In this document: positions 6,541 to 15,600 of the stretch, piece by piece
Layout of the letters: every line of letters starts with the position of its first letter
How positions within the stretch are numbered: position 1 is the first letter of the stretch
DNA from: an uncultured Flavobacteriia bacterium
Lineage (GTDB): Bacteria; Bacteroidota; Bacteroidia; Flavobacteriales_D; Crocinitomicaceae
NCBI GenBank assembly: GCA_903873915.1
Contig: CAIQQH010000012.1
Span: 1 to 64,000 of the forward strand
Length of the DNA: 64,000 nt
Reading direction: 5' to 3'
Notes under the pieces: generated by a model
The model's database searches: none
What the model was told of the DNA's origin: nothing
Seen by the model: only the letters and a program-made list of their open reading frames with translations
Translations under genes and position numbers: made by a program

Positions 6541-7563
6541 ATGAAGATCACCTTACAACACTTCCCACTTCACTTCAAAGTTCCAGCTGGCACAAGTCGT
6601 GGAGTCATGACGGAGAAGCAAAGTTGGATTGTGCGGATCTCAGATGGAATATCTGAAGGAATTGGCGAAATAAGCGTTATTGAAGAGCTATCCCCTGAAT
6701 ATGTTTCATTTGAGGAATTTGAGCAGACCATTGCTCATTTTCTGTCATGTTTAGAAAATGGATGGAACGAAAATTTAAATCAAGCCTTGCAACCTTATCC
6801 TTCGATATTGTTTGGGATTGAATCTGCCTTGCTCGATTTGAAAAATGGTGGAAAACGGATTTATTTCGATAATGCATTTGCCCGAGGACAGCAAAAACTT
6901 CCGATCAATGGATTGATTTGGATGGGGTCAGAGGCCTTCATGGCTGAACAAATCGCGCAAAAGCTTGCCTCGGGATTCACGACAATAAAGATGAAAATTG
7001 GGACGATGGAACTAAACGCCGAACTTGCACTTCTGCAGTCCATTCGAAAGCAGTTTTCAAAGGATGAAATCACCCTACGTGTTGATGCCAATGGCGCTTT
7101 TGATGTGGAAACAGCTAAAGTGGTGCTTCAAAAATTGGCAGTTTTGGACATTCATTCGATTGAGCAACCCATCAAAGCAGGCAACATCGATGACATGAAA
7201 ATGTTGTGTTTGAGCACTCCGACGCCTATTGCGCTTGACGAAGAACTGATCGGGATTTACAACAAAGAGGAGAAAATTAAACTTTTGGAAACCATACAAC
7301 CGCAGTACATCATTCTGAAACCAAGTTTGCATGGTGGTATTTTTGGGACACAGGAATGGATTGCTTTGGCGGAAGAACGAAACATTCAATGGTGGATGAC
7401 CTCAGCCTTGGAATCGAATGTTGGTCTAGAAGTAATTTGTCAGATGGCGGGAGAATATTCAAATTCACTGCCTCAAGGTTTGGGAACAGGTTCGCTCTAC
7501 ACGAACAACAGTGACTCTCCCTTAACAGTCGCTGATGGACTTATTTATCGGAAATTGAGTTGA
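6541..7563 (+). CDS. menC: o-Succinylbenzoate synthase (enolase superfamily)
   Basis: A 340-residue enolase-superfamily enzyme that dehydrates SHCHC to o-succinylbenzoate in menaquinone synthesis. Visible are the catalytic KMKIG (KxK), the metal ligands in DANGAF, EQP and LDEEL, the second catalytic lysine in IILKPS, and WWMTSALESNVGL plus QGLGTGSLY, which are characteristic of MenC rather than dipeptide epimerases. It follows menA in the same direction across a 299-bp repeat-filled gap, and the two may form one pathway unit. No TAnnTTTG element is obvious directly upstream. Confidence 0.9.
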   Translation: MKITLQHFPLHFKVPAGTSRGVMTEKQSWIVRISDGISEGIGEISVIEELSPEYVSFEEFEQTIAHFLSCLENGWNENLNQALQPYPSILFGIESALLDLKNGGKRIYFDNAFARGQQKLPINGLIWMGSEAFMAEQIAQKLASGFTTIKMKIGTMELNAELALLQSIRKQFSKDEITLRVDANGAFDVETAKVVLQKLAVLDIHSIEQPIKAGNIDDMKMLCLSTPTPIALDEELIGIYNKEEKIKLLETIQPQYIILKPSLHGGIFGTQEWIALAEERNIQWWMTSALESNVGLEVICQMAGEYSNSLPQGLGTGSLYTNNSDSPLTVADGLIYRKLS

Positions 7564-7589
7564 GCATTTCACAACAAAACGCTCAACTC
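7557..7589. terminator. Inverted repeat between convergent menC and helicase genes
   Basis: GAGTTGAGC (7557-7565) and GCTCAACTC (7581-7589) are perfect 9-bp arms around 15 bases. The left arm overlaps the menC stop codon. It could act as a two-way terminator, but there is no clear U-tract, so this is tentative. Confidence 0.4.
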
Positions 7590-7601
7590 ATCCCCTATTT
7601 C

Positions 7602-8888
7602 TTAATACCTATCGCGCTTACCGAACCAAGTTTTGTTCCCCTTTTTCTTCGCAGAATCTACCTTTTGTTCAGCCGTTGGCTTCGTTGATTTTTTTTCGTT
7701 TGGTTTATTTCTTGGAGGTCGAACTATGCGTTCCTTCTTGATGATCTCAAACACCTCCATTGGATACGGATGGTTTTCAATCACAGGAATCTTTTGATGG
7801 ATCAACTTTTCAATGTCCTTCAAATACGCCTTTTCCTCAAAATCGCAGAAAGAAATCGCATTCCCCGTATTTCCAGCTCTTCCTGTTCGACCAATCCGGT
7901 GAACATAGGTTTCTGGAATGTTTGGCAATTCAAAATTGATTACCAATTCCATCAACTCGACATCAATTCCACGCGCAGCGATATCCGTTGCGACAAGCAC
8001 GCGAATGGATCGGTCCTTAAAATTGCTCAATGCACGCTGACGGTGGTTCTGTGATTTATTTCCATGGATTGCATCGGCTTTGATTCCGATTTTCAAGAGG
8101 TGCTTTGCCACACGATCTGCACCGTGCTTCGTGCGCGTAAAAACCAATACCGAATCTGCAGATTGTTCGTTCAACACATCAGAAAGCAAATTCGGCTTGT
8201 TGTTCTTGTCTACAAAATAAAGAGACTGACCAATGATTTCAGCTGTTGTAGAAACTGGCGTTACCTCCACTTTAATTGGATCGCGCAAAATAGACGCTGC
8301 CAATTTCATGATTTCAGGCGCCATCGTTGCCGAGAAAAACAAGTTTTGACGATCATTAGGAAGGGCACGAATGACCTTATTGACATCGTGAATGAATCCC
8401 ATGTCGAGCATGCGGTCCGCTTCATCGAGTACAAAGATCTCTAAGTCTTTCAGGGAAACGAATCCCTGCATCATCAAGTCGAGCAAACGACCTGGAGTAG
8501 CCACAAGAATATCAACTCCTTGTTGAAGTTGGTTCACCTGTGGGTTTTGATTTACACCGCCAAAAATGACAGTGCTTCGTAGTTTCATATGACGTCCGTA
8601 TGCACGCAAGCTTTCCCCGATTTGAATCGCAAGTTCGCGTGTTGGTGTCAATATCAATGATTTAATTTTTCGTTTTCCGGTTTGTTCCCCATGTGCACCA
8701 ATCAATTGAAGGATTGGAATAGAAAATGCGGCTGTTTTTCCTGTTCCCGTCTGCGCGCAGCCGAGTAAATCATGTCCGTTCAGTACTTTCGGTATCGCTT
8801 GTTCCTGAATGGGTGTAGGTGTGGTGTAGCCCTCTTCCTCAATTGCCTTGAGAATGGGCTGGATGATGTTTAATTCGTTAAAATTCAT
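7602..8888 (-). CDS. DEAD-box RNA helicase, RhlE type
   Basis: A 428-residue ATP-dependent RNA helicase. All core motifs are present: Q-motif near residues 8-32, [11 protein letters not shown] (motif I), [26 protein letters not shown] (motif II), SAT, ARGIDV and [10 protein letters not shown] (motif VI). A basic lysine-rich tail from about residue 385 would bind RNA. Such helicases act in ribosome assembly and mRNA turnover, often in the cold. It has a good upstream promoter with a leader of about 50 bases. Bacteroidota carry several paralogues, so I leave the symbol open. Confidence 0.92.
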   Translation of the reverse strand: MNFNELNIIQPILKAIEEEGYTTPTPIQEQAIPKVLNGHDLLGCAQTGTGKTAAFSIPILQLIGAHGEQTGKRKIKSLILTPTRELAIQIGESLRAYGRHMKLRSTVIFGGVNQNPQVNQLQQGVDILVATPGRLLDLMMQGFVSLKDLEIFVLDEADRMLDMGFIHDVNKVIRALPNDRQNLFFSATMAPEIMKLAASILRDPIKVEVTPVSTTAEIIGQSLYFVDKNNKPNLLSDVLNEQSADSVLVFTRTKHGADRVAKHLLKIGIKADAIHGNKSQNHRQRALSNFKDRSIRVLVATDIAARGIDVELMELVINFELPNIPETYVHRIGRTGRAGNTGNAISFCDFEEKAYLKDIEKLIHQKIPVIENHPYPMEVFEIIKKERIVRPPRNKPNEKKSTKPTAEQKVDSAKKKGNKTWFGKRDRY

Positions 8889-8946
8889 GTATAATTTTTG
8901 TCAGAAAATAATTTTGGTTGACAAAAGGAGATTCTGAAATGAGGTG

Positions 8947-8980
8947 CAAAGGTAGGTACAAAAGAGGGCTTTTCGACAAA
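8947..8980 (-). promoter_or_regulatory. Promoter of the RhlE-type helicase
   Basis: Minus strand: TTTG (8977-8980), 22 bases, TACCTTTG (8947-8954). The ATG is at 8888, so the predicted leader is about 50 bases, long enough for cold-type leader regulation though none is evident. Confidence 0.55.
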
Positions 8981-9032
8981 AGGCGCATTATTTCGTTGAT
9001 TACGACAAATTTCAAGTATCCCTAAAAACAAA

Positions 9033-9058
9033 AAAGGGCCTACCGAAGTAGACCCTTT
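9033..9058 (-). terminator. Terminator of the T9SS cargo gene at 9076-10194
   Basis: AAAGGGCCTAC and GTAGACCCTTT pair around a CGAA loop (TTCG on the transcript), with one mismatch. The minus strand continues TTTTTTGTTTTT after the stem. Confidence 0.85.
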
Positions 9059-9075
9059 CCCATCAACTATTTTTA

Positions 9076-10194
9076 TTATTTAATCACTTTCATGGTCATC
9101 ATTCCTTTTGAAGAATTGATCACCAAGAAATAGGTGCCAGATAAAATTGCCTCTGTATTCATTGACATTGAAACTGAATTTTCAAGTGTCGCCGTTTTCA
9201 CGGTGCGACCAGCCATATCAATTAAAGATACTGTTCCAATTAGCTCTTGTCCGAAAGATACATTCAATGATGTTCCAAACGGATTCACAGCTACCAATCC
9301 TTCTGTGTTCAATTCGTTGATGCCTACAGAGCTGTACTGAACCTGATCATGGATAATAATTGTGTTTACACCATTCGCTTTCTGAGCACAGAACAAGATC
9401 AATGTTGCTCCATAAATGCCTCCATTCGCAGGATTTGTAATCCCATAAGCTACCGTGTATTGTGCGAGAACTGTTCCTCCATTGCCCCAAACGGTCCAAA
9501 CTGCAGCAATTGAATCTACACTCGTTGTATAAAAGTTCGTAATGGCTGCTGAATCCGCATCTGCATAGATAAATCCACAATCAGTGATTACTGTCGTGTA
9601 TAATGAATCAGAGATTGTTCCATTCGGGAAGCTGTTGTTTGAAAAGACAAGCACAGAATCGATCGGTGCTGAAGCATCTACTACAGCTGCATCGCTGCAA
9701 CTTACACACCCGTTGGCGTCAGTTACACACACTGTATACGTCGCTGGACACAAACCTGTCAATGTAGGGCCCGTCGTCACTGCATTCGACCATGTGTAGC
9801 TGTATGGCGCTGAACCACCTGTTGCTGTAACTGTTATCGTGCCGTCGCACAACATCGCGCTTGTTGCGTCTGTTGCTGTTGCTGATGTTGAAAAGTTCAC
9901 GCAAGGATTAAATACTCCTGAACCGATGGTAAAAGTCAAAGTCATATTTCCATTGGCCGTTGTAAATGTTACTGAGTAGGTTCCTGCACACAAGCCAGAA
10001 ATTGAATTTCCACCTTGTTGAAGCACCATTCCTGTTCCCATCCATACTTCATTCGTTGCAACGAGTGCAGAATCAATGGTTGCTGTTCCGTCACACGCTG
10101 CCGGACCTGAGGTGTTTTGTGTAATGATTGGATTCTGAGCGAATGCCAAAATTGTCATGAAGATAAATGACAAAGAGAATAGAATTTTTTTCAT
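9076..10194 (-). CDS. Secreted T9SS type A cargo protein with SprB-like repeat
   Basis: A 372-residue protein with a clear signal peptide ending LAFAQ at about residue 20. I chose ATG 10194 because it begins this signal; an in-frame ATG 60 bases upstream would add an implausible basic extension. About residues 95-170 resemble an SprB repeat (CDGTITVTATGGSAPYSYTWSN, then GLCPATYTVCVTDANGC). The last 80 residues form a T9SS type A sorting domain, with a GTYFLVINSSKG strand and a lysine-containing end. Its role is probably surface adhesion or gliding-associated; the substrate is unknown. It has its own terminator. Confidence 0.85.
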   Translation of the reverse strand: MKKILFSLSFIFMTILAFAQNPIITQNTSGPAACDGTATIDSALVATNEVWMGTGMVLQQGGNSISGLCAGTYSVTFTTANGNMTLTFTIGSGVFNPCVNFSTSATATDATSAMLCDGTITVTATGGSAPYSYTWSNAVTTGPTLTGLCPATYTVCVTDANGCVSCSDAAVVDASAPIDSVLVFSNNSFPNGTISDSLYTTVITDCGFIYADADSAAITNFYTTSVDSIAAVWTVWGNGGTVLAQYTVAYGITNPANGGIYGATLILFCAQKANGVNTIIIHDQVQYSSVGINELNTEGLVAVNPFGTSLNVSFGQELIGTVSLIDMAGRTVKTATLENSVSMSMNTEAILSGTYFLVINSSKGMMTMKVIK

Positions 10195-10280
10195 CTGATT
10201 GGTTTTAGTTTGGCGTAGACGCACAAAATTGTCTTTGCGTTGCGCAATGTACATTCTTTTTTTAATACAAATTATTTTTT

Positions 10281-12401
10281 TTATTTGTAATCAATAACGC
10301 GTTGTAATCCGATGCGCTTGCGTGAAACATCTATTTCCAAAATCCTTACCTCCACATGTTCGTGCAAGGAAATAAATTTCGACGGTTGATCGACATAGGT
10401 ATTGGCCAAATTGGATTTGTGTATGAGGCCATTTTCTTTGATGCCTATATTTACAAAAGCACCGAAGTCAGTCACGTTGGTCACAATTCCAGGCAAGACC
10501 ATCCCCACTTTTAAATCATCAATCGTGCGAATGTGTGCATCAAATTCCAAGACTTTTGCTTTCTTCCGTGGATCGCGCCCTGGCTTTTTCAATTCCTTGA
10601 TGATGTCGTCAAAGGTATATTGATCAATCTCTGGGAAATCTGTTCGAACGATAGATTTCAAGAGCTCATCATTGCCAATTAATTCCTTCAGGTCCACTTT
10701 TACTTTCTTGGCCATTTTATTCACCAAAGTATAACTTTCGGGATGCAGAGCTGAATTGTCCAAAGGGTTTTCACCATTACGAACGCGCAAGAATCCTGCA
10801 GCTTGTTCGAAGGCCTTGTCCCCCAAACGCTTTACTTTTTTCAATTCTGCACGCGATGTGAATCCGCCAATTTCCGAGCGATAGGCCACGATACTTTCAG
10901 CCAATGTGGGACCCAAACCGGAAACATATCCGAGTAAATAAGGAGATGCCGTATTTAAATCCACTCCAACCGTATTCACACAAGAAACCACCACATCGTC
11001 CAAGGCATGCTTGAGATCTGACTGATCGACTTCGTGCTGGTACTGTCCTACTCCCACTGATTTTGGATCAATCTTTACCAACTCCGCTAGAGGATCCATC
11101 AAACGACGGCCAATAGAAACAGAACCGCGAACAGTCACATCGTAATCAGGAAACTCTTTTCGAGCAATCGAACTCGCCGAATAAATGGAAGCGCCATCTT
11201 CACGCACAGAATAAACTTCTAAGTCGCGATCGAATCGAATGCGTTTCACAAAAGCGTCTGTCTCTCGTCCAGCCGTTCCGTCACCGATGGCGATTACTTC
11301 AATTTTATAGGCCTGAACCAATTGAGCGACCTTCGCTTGCGCTTGAGCGGATTCATTTTGGGGTGGATGCGGATAAATGGTCACATTGGTCAACAAATCA
11401 CCAGACTCGTTCAGACAAACCACTTTACATCCTGTTCGAAACCCTGGATCAATTGCTAGTACACGCTTTGATCCCACAGGTGCCGCAAGCAAGAGCTGAC
11501 GAAGGTTCGAAGAAAACACTTTAATCGCTTCAAGATCTGCTTTTCGCTTGTACTCATTCATGAGTTCATTTTCCAATGACGGACACATCAAGCGCTTGTA
11601 AGCTTCCTTGCATGACGCAGCCACCACATCGGCGCAGGCATCATTTCCTCGGACAAAAAACCGTTCCAACTGTTCGATCGCTTCCTCTGCTGAAGGGTGC
11701 GCCTTGAGTGATAAAAATCCTTCACGTTCCGCGCGCACCAGAGCCAAAAAGCGGTGAGATGCACATTTATATAGAGGTTCAGAAAAATCAAAGTAATCCC
11801 GGTATTTCGCTCCCTCAATTTCTTTTCCTTTCACCATTTTGGATTGCAATACCGCCCTACGGGCAAATAGCTGACGCACACGCGCTCGAGCTGGCGCACT
11901 TTCGTTGATCCATTCGGCCATGATGTCCATCGCACCTTGAATGGCTGAAGCTTCATCCTCCACATCCCCTTTTACAAAGCGCTCTGCCATCTGATCTGGA
12001 TCGCCACCCCGCTGCGACATAATCATCTTCGCCAATGGTTCCAATCCCAATTTTTTCGCTTTGTCCCCACGTGTTTGCTTGCGTTGTTTGTAGGGCAAGT
12101 AAATATCTTCCAATTCAATAGAATCAAAACAAGCTAAGACCTTTTCCTTCAAATCGCCCGTTAATTTTCCTTGCTCCTCAATGGATGACAAAATGGTCTT
12201 TTGACGCGCAATGATTTCATCGTGTTTTTTGGCTAAATCGCGAATTTTTGCAATTTCCACCTCATCCAAAGCCCCCGTCATTTCCTTGCGGTAACGCGCG
12301 ATAAATGGAACCGTTGCACCTGAATCTAGCAAGTTTAAGGTGTTGTCCACTGACCGTTTATTGAGTCCACTATGTGTAAAAATGAAGGCGCTTTTTTCCA
12401 T
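10281..12401 (-). CDS. Tex family RNA-binding transcription accessory protein
   Basis: A 706-residue Tex homologue. The N-terminal helical domain includes TVPFIARYRKEMTGALDEVEI. The YqgF/RuvC-like nuclease-fold domain carries LAIDPGFRTGCKV and IAIGDGTAGRETD. Tandem HhH units (LNTASPYLLGYVSGLGPTLAESIVAYR) precede the C-terminal S1 domain from about residue 630 (GMVLPGIVTNVTDFGAFVNIG). I start at ATG 12401, which matches family N-termini, rather than the in-frame ATG at 12440. Tex influences transcription and the stress response. It is divergent from the rlpA-like gene. Confidence 0.93.
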   Translation of the reverse strand: MEKSAFIFTHSGLNKRSVDNTLNLLDSGATVPFIARYRKEMTGALDEVEIAKIRDLAKKHDEIIARQKTILSSIEEQGKLTGDLKEKVLACFDSIELEDIYLPYKQRKQTRGDKAKKLGLEPLAKMIMSQRGGDPDQMAERFVKGDVEDEASAIQGAMDIMAEWINESAPARARVRQLFARRAVLQSKMVKGKEIEGAKYRDYFDFSEPLYKCASHRFLALVRAEREGFLSLKAHPSAEEAIEQLERFFVRGNDACADVVAASCKEAYKRLMCPSLENELMNEYKRKADLEAIKVFSSNLRQLLLAAPVGSKRVLAIDPGFRTGCKVVCLNESGDLLTNVTIYPHPPQNESAQAQAKVAQLVQAYKIEVIAIGDGTAGRETDAFVKRIRFDRDLEVYSVREDGASIYSASSIARKEFPDYDVTVRGSVSIGRRLMDPLAELVKIDPKSVGVGQYQHEVDQSDLKHALDDVVVSCVNTVGVDLNTASPYLLGYVSGLGPTLAESIVAYRSEIGGFTSRAELKKVKRLGDKAFEQAAGFLRVRNGENPLDNSALHPESYTLVNKMAKKVKVDLKELIGNDELLKSIVRTDFPEIDQYTFDDIIKELKKPGRDPRKKAKVLEFDAHIRTIDDLKVGMVLPGIVTNVTDFGAFVNIGIKENGLIHKSNLANTYVDQPSKFISLHEHVEVRILEIDVSRKRIGLQRVIDYK

Positions 12402-12465
12402 GAATGAATGGTCTTTTTGAAATAAAATTGTTGTAGGCAAAAACTAGTTTACCTATCTTGCCCGA

Positions 12466-12473
12466 CAAATTTA
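12466..12473 (-). promoter_or_regulatory. Possible -7 element of the tex gene
   Basis: TAAATTTG lies on the minus strand in the 79-bp gap between the divergent tex and rlpA-like genes. No convincing -33 element is seen; a matching site would fall inside the rlpA-like reading frame. Confidence 0.35.
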
Positions 12474-12480
12474 GCGTTTC

Positions 12481-12837
12481 ATGAAGAATTATCTCATCGC
12501 CATTTGCGCTCTTTTCTTTATTTCTTTTACCCTTCAACAAGTAATTGAACAAGGAAAGGCAAGTTATTATGCTTCCCAGTTTGAAGGCAGACGCACATCT
12601 TCAGGTGATATCTTTCGTCAGGATAGTTTAACTGCCGCGCACAAAACTTTGCCATTCGGAACGCGCGTATTGGTGAAAAATCTCAGCAATGACTCTAGCG
12701 TTATTGTTAAAATAAATGACCGGTTAAGTAAAAGTTCGCCACATGTCATTGATCTTTCGTTGAAGGCGGCGAAAAAGCTTAATTTTGTCAGACAAGGAAT
12801 CACCACGGTGACCATAGAAAAAATAGAACAATTATGA
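12481..12837 (+). CDS. RlpA-like double-psi beta-barrel protein
   Basis: A 118-residue exported protein with an N-terminal hydrophobic segment (residues about 4-18). The DPBB core is QGKASYYASQFEGRRTSSGDIF, then TAAHKTLPFGTRVLVKNLSN and VIVKINDR. The catalytic-type aspartate corresponds to the one in KINDR. RlpA family members are lytic transglycosylases acting on denuded peptidoglycan at the septum. It lacks the C-terminal SPOR domain of enterobacterial RlpA, so septal targeting is uncertain. It overlaps the next gene by ATGA. Confidence 0.88.
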   Translation: MKNYLIAICALFFISFTLQQVIEQGKASYYASQFEGRRTSSGDIFRQDSLTAAHKTLPFGTRVLVKNLSNDSSVIVKINDRLSKSSPHVIDLSLKAAKKLNFVRQGITTVTIEKIEQL

Positions 12838-13139
12838 AAAAATACATTTTCGCATTTGCGAGTGTCTCAATTTTGGTGGCGTGTGCTCCAAAAGTTATTG
12901 TTGAACAAGAAGTGACGCCAATAAAAGAGCAAGCTGAAACGAAACCAGAGGTGAAATACCTAGCAGGAAAAACGCTTTTTGATACCAACTGTGGTAAATG
13001 CCATGACCTCCCGCATCCGTCACAACACAGCAAAGCCCAATGGTCTAAAATTGTTCCCGCAATGGCAAAAGAAGCAAAGCTTAACGCAGAACAAGAAAAT
13101 CATATTCTACTGTATGTGCAGTATGGTGCGATGAATTGA
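12834..13139 (+). CDS. Monohaem cytochrome c-like lipoprotein
   Basis: A 101-residue protein. The N-terminus ends in an LVACAP lipobox, which predicts lipidation at Cys17. A single haem-binding CGKCH lies at about residues 54-58, followed by the W-x-x-x-V-P-x-M segment in which a methionine could be the distal haem ligand. The likely role is periplasmic electron transfer. It is translationally coupled (ATGA) to the RlpA-like gene, an unusual pairing of a wall enzyme with a haem protein. Confidence 0.8.
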   Translation: MKKYIFAFASVSILVACAPKVIVEQEVTPIKEQAETKPEVKYLAGKTLFDTNCGKCHDLPHPSQHSKAQWSKIVPAMAKEAKLNAEQENHILLYVQYGAMN

Positions 13140-13213
13140 TGCATGAAACGCCTTGATTTTCTCCATATCTTAAGAGAAACAATTGCCTCAAGCTCATTCA
13201 ATTTCTGAAGGAT

Positions 13214-14272
13214 ATGCTAGAAAATTTAACAATCATCGATGCGTCGACAGTTTTGGCAGGACCATGTGTCGGAACCTTTTTCGCAGAATTGGGGGCTACT
13301 GTTATCAAAGTTGAAAATCCACTCATTCCCGATGTGACACGTTCTTGGAAATTGGCCAGTGAAGATCAAGAATCACCGATCTCCGCCTATTTTTCCTCCG
13401 TCAATTACCTCAAAAAAGAGAAATCCATTGACCTGAAAAACAGTGACGGTCATGCTGCATTCCTTGATTTAATCAAAGATGCAGACATCCTTATTTCGAA
13501 CTTTAAACATGGAGACGAAGAAAAATTAGGCATCATGGATGAAACGCTTAATGCCATCAACCCAAAACTCATCATTGGGAAAATCAATGGCTTTGGCGAT
13601 GCGAGCGATCGCGTGGCCTATGACCTCATTCTTCAAGCTGAAACCGGATTTATGTCCATGAATGGCACACCTGAAAGTGGTCCAGTAAAAATGCCTGTTG
13701 CCCTCATCGATGTGCTTGCCGGACACCAATTGAAAGAAGCACTTTTACTCGCTTTGCTTGAAAGAAATACCACCGGCAAAGGAAGGTCTGTGAGCGTTTC
13801 CTTGTATGATACCGCCGTTTGCAGTTTAATGAACCAGGCCTCCAATTATTTGATGGTGGGAAAAATTCCAGCGCGTATTGGCAGTGCCCACCCGAATATC
13901 TCGCCCTACGGTGAATTGTTTCCCACCAAGGATGGTGATATAGTCACCTTCGCTGTGGGGAGCAATGCCCATTTCGTGAAATTGTGTCATTTTTTAGACC
14001 TCGAAGCACTCACGAACGACCCACGCTTTGCAGAAAACATTGCCCGCGTGAAAAACCGGGAGACCTTGCGTGCATTGATAGAAGAAAAAGTCAAACACTT
14101 GACGACCAAAGAAATCCTAGATACACTCATTCAGTCCAATGTTCCCGTAGCGAAAGTCAGGAATCTGGAAGAAGTATTCGAAGATGAAGCTGCAAAAGCA
14201 CTGATTCGAGAAGAAGATCAAGCAGGGATAAGCACCAAACGCGTAAGTTCAATTGCATTTAAATGGCACTAG
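13214..14272 (+). CDS. CaiB/BaiF family CoA transferase (class III)
   Basis: A 352-residue family III CoA transferase. It starts MLENLTIIDASTVLAGPCVGTFFAELGATVIKVENP, the canonical opening of the family. The mid-region VALIDVLAGHQLKEALLLALLERNTTGKGRSVSVSLYDTA contains the catalytic aspartate region. Members move CoA between carboxylic acids (oxalate, carnitine, bile acids, aromatic acids). The substrate cannot be read from the sequence. A GAAGGAT ribosome-site-like stretch precedes the ATG. It overlaps the GNAT gene by 10 bp. Confidence 0.9.
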   Translation: MLENLTIIDASTVLAGPCVGTFFAELGATVIKVENPLIPDVTRSWKLASEDQESPISAYFSSVNYLKKEKSIDLKNSDGHAAFLDLIKDADILISNFKHGDEEKLGIMDETLNAINPKLIIGKINGFGDASDRVAYDLILQAETGFMSMNGTPESGPVKMPVALIDVLAGHQLKEALLLALLERNTTGKGRSVSVSLYDTAVCSLMNQASNYLMVGKIPARIGSAHPNISPYGELFPTKDGDIVTFAVGSNAHFVKLCHFLDLEALTNDPRFAENIARVKNRETLRALIEEKVKHLTTKEILDTLIQSNVPVAKVRNLEEVFEDEAAKALIREEDQAGISTKRVSSIAFKWH

Positions 14273-14709
14273 AAATTCGGACCCCACAAGACCAGGAATG
14301 GGACGCATACTACGACTTGCGTTACCGCGTCTTGCGCGAACCATTGGACCAAGTACGCGGCAGTGAGCGCAACGACGGAGATACGACAGGAATCCATTTC
14401 GCGTTGTTTGATGACGGCACCTTAAAAGCCATTGCCCGCTTAGATCGTCACGATGACACCACCGCACAAGTTCGCTTCGTCGCTGTTGAATCTGCCGAGC
14501 AAGGCAAGGGCTACGGCCGAATAATCATGGAAGCCACCGAACAGCACGCTGTAAAACAAGGAAACACCAAAATGATTCTTCACGCCAGAGATTACGCTGT
14601 CGATTTTTATTTGACATTGGGCTATACTATAATTGAACCATCGCACAAGCTTTTCGGGGTGCTGCAACACTACCTTATGGAGAAAAGTTTAGTAAAAAGG
14701 GACAATTGA
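14263..14709 (+). CDS. GNAT family N-acetyltransferase
   Basis: A 148-residue acetyltransferase. The acetyl-CoA-binding motif A is VRFVAVESAEQGKGYGRIIMEATEQHA (Q/R-x-x-G-x-G/A at about residues 85-92), followed by ILHARDYAVDFYLTLGYTIIEPS. It overlaps the CoA transferase gene by 10 bp and is probably co-transcribed. The acceptor is unknown; YjcF-like small-molecule or protein acetylation is possible. Confidence 0.88.
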   Translation: MALEIRTPQDQEWDAYYDLRYRVLREPLDQVRGSERNDGDTTGIHFALFDDGTLKAIARLDRHDDTTAQVRFVAVESAEQGKGYGRIIMEATEQHAVKQGNTKMILHARDYAVDFYLTLGYTIIEPSHKLFGVLQHYLMEKSLVKRDN

Positions 14710-14945
14710 CGATGGACAAAAGACAAAAGACAATCCTTCTTCGCTCAATGAGCTTCGAAAGACAAAAAATCGACAACTCTGTGCATCAATCAACAAAAAG
14801 AAAGTCGTAAACTATTTCCCCCGCCGGAGCGCTGTCCCGAGAGCCACGATGCGGTGGGGACTATTGGGGAGGAACATTAATTTAGCAAACCCACCCCACC
14901 AGCCCCTCATTTTTAACTCTTAATTTTTAATTCTTAATTTTCATC
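14705..14945. repeat. Mosaic repeat R2
   Basis: This gap after the GNAT gene contains, in order: a GTCTTTT-type heptad run in inverted form (14715-14742, GACAAAA words); a TTCGAAGCTCA/GAGCGAAGAAG palindromic word shared inverted with 47335-47362; a GC-rich hairpin (14819-14859); and a TTTTTAA/CTCTTAA heptad run (14908-14945). No gene is seen from 14710 to 14975. Confidence 0.8.
14819..14859. other. GC-rich hairpin within R2
   Basis: CCCCGCCG (14819-14826) and CGGTGGGG (14852-14859) pair with one G-U wobble around a 25-base loop. The base composition is strikingly richer in G and C than the surroundings. No U-tract follows on either strand, so it is not a standard terminator. Confidence 0.5.
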
Positions 14946-14975
14946 TCATAATTATCAACCTTTAAAAACCTCATC

Positions 14976-15551
14976 GTGCATTGCATAGAAAACAAAAAAA
15001 TTGAAAAAGAGAACTACAGTGAATCCGCTTTAGAAGCTGGTGAATATGTAGAATGTGAATTCCATTTTTGTGATTTCTCAAATTCATCCTTGACTGGGAT
15101 AAAGTTTGATGCCTGCACCTTTGTGGAATGCAACCTCAGTTTGGTGAAGCTTTCAGGGGCTTCTTTTCAGGATGTGACCTTCAATCGCTGCAAAATGTTT
15201 GGTCTTCACTTTGAGGAATGCAATCCGTTCGGCTTGAGTTTCACCTTCAACAACTGTCAGCTCAACCACTCCTCATTTTACCAATTGAAGATGAAGAAAC
15301 AGCTCTTTTCAAGTTGTCATTTGGAGGAGGTTGATTTCACCGAATGTGAATTGATGGAAGCCAAATTTAGTGAATGCAACCTCATCGGGGCGCGCTTTGA
15401 AAACAGCAATTTAATCAAAGCCGACTTGAGCACTGCAGTGCATTACACCATCAATCCGACCATTAACCGCATTAAAAAAGCAAAATTCGCCTTGATCGGA
15501 ATTCCAGGATTATTGACCACCTTCGACATAGTCATCGATCGAAATGTGTAA
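14976..15551 (+). CDS. Pentapeptide-repeat protein
   Basis: A 191-residue protein made largely of pentapeptide-type units, for example CEFHFCDFSNSSLTGIKFD, CTFVECNLSLVKLSGASF, CELMEAKFSECNLIGARF and ENSNLIKADLS. These fold as a right-handed quadrilateral beta-helix. Many cysteines stack in the repeats. The start is GTG at 14976, and no ATG gives a fuller product. The C-terminal 30 residues (NRIKKAKFALIGIPGLLTTFDIVID) are the capping segment seen in McbG/Qnr-like proteins. A DNA-mimic gyrase-protection role is possible but not shown. It lies directly upstream of another repetitive beta protein. Confidence 0.85.
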   Translation: MHCIENKKIEKENYSESALEAGEYVECEFHFCDFSNSSLTGIKFDACTFVECNLSLVKLSGASFQDVTFNRCKMFGLHFEECNPFGLSFTFNNCQLNHSSFYQLKMKKQLFSSCHLEEVDFTECELMEAKFSECNLIGARFENSNLIKADLSTAVHYTINPTINRIKKAKFALIGIPGLLTTFDIVIDRNV

Positions 15552-15600
15552 ATTCATCACGTATTCATTCATTCGCAACCAAAACCTTAAACCTATACCC

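Noticed and set aside
7557-7589. The menC-helicase inverted repeat as a certain terminator
   Set aside because: The arms are perfect, but a 15-base loop and no U-tract make it weak; listed only as tentative.
13214-14272. CaiB-type CoA transferase as part of the phenylacetate pathway
   Set aside because: It is 27 kb from the paa genes, and the canonical pathway uses a ligase rather than this enzyme class.
14976-15551. Pentapeptide protein as a Qnr resistance protein
   Set aside because: Pentapeptide repeats occur in many unrelated proteins; no feature here is specific to gyrase protection.
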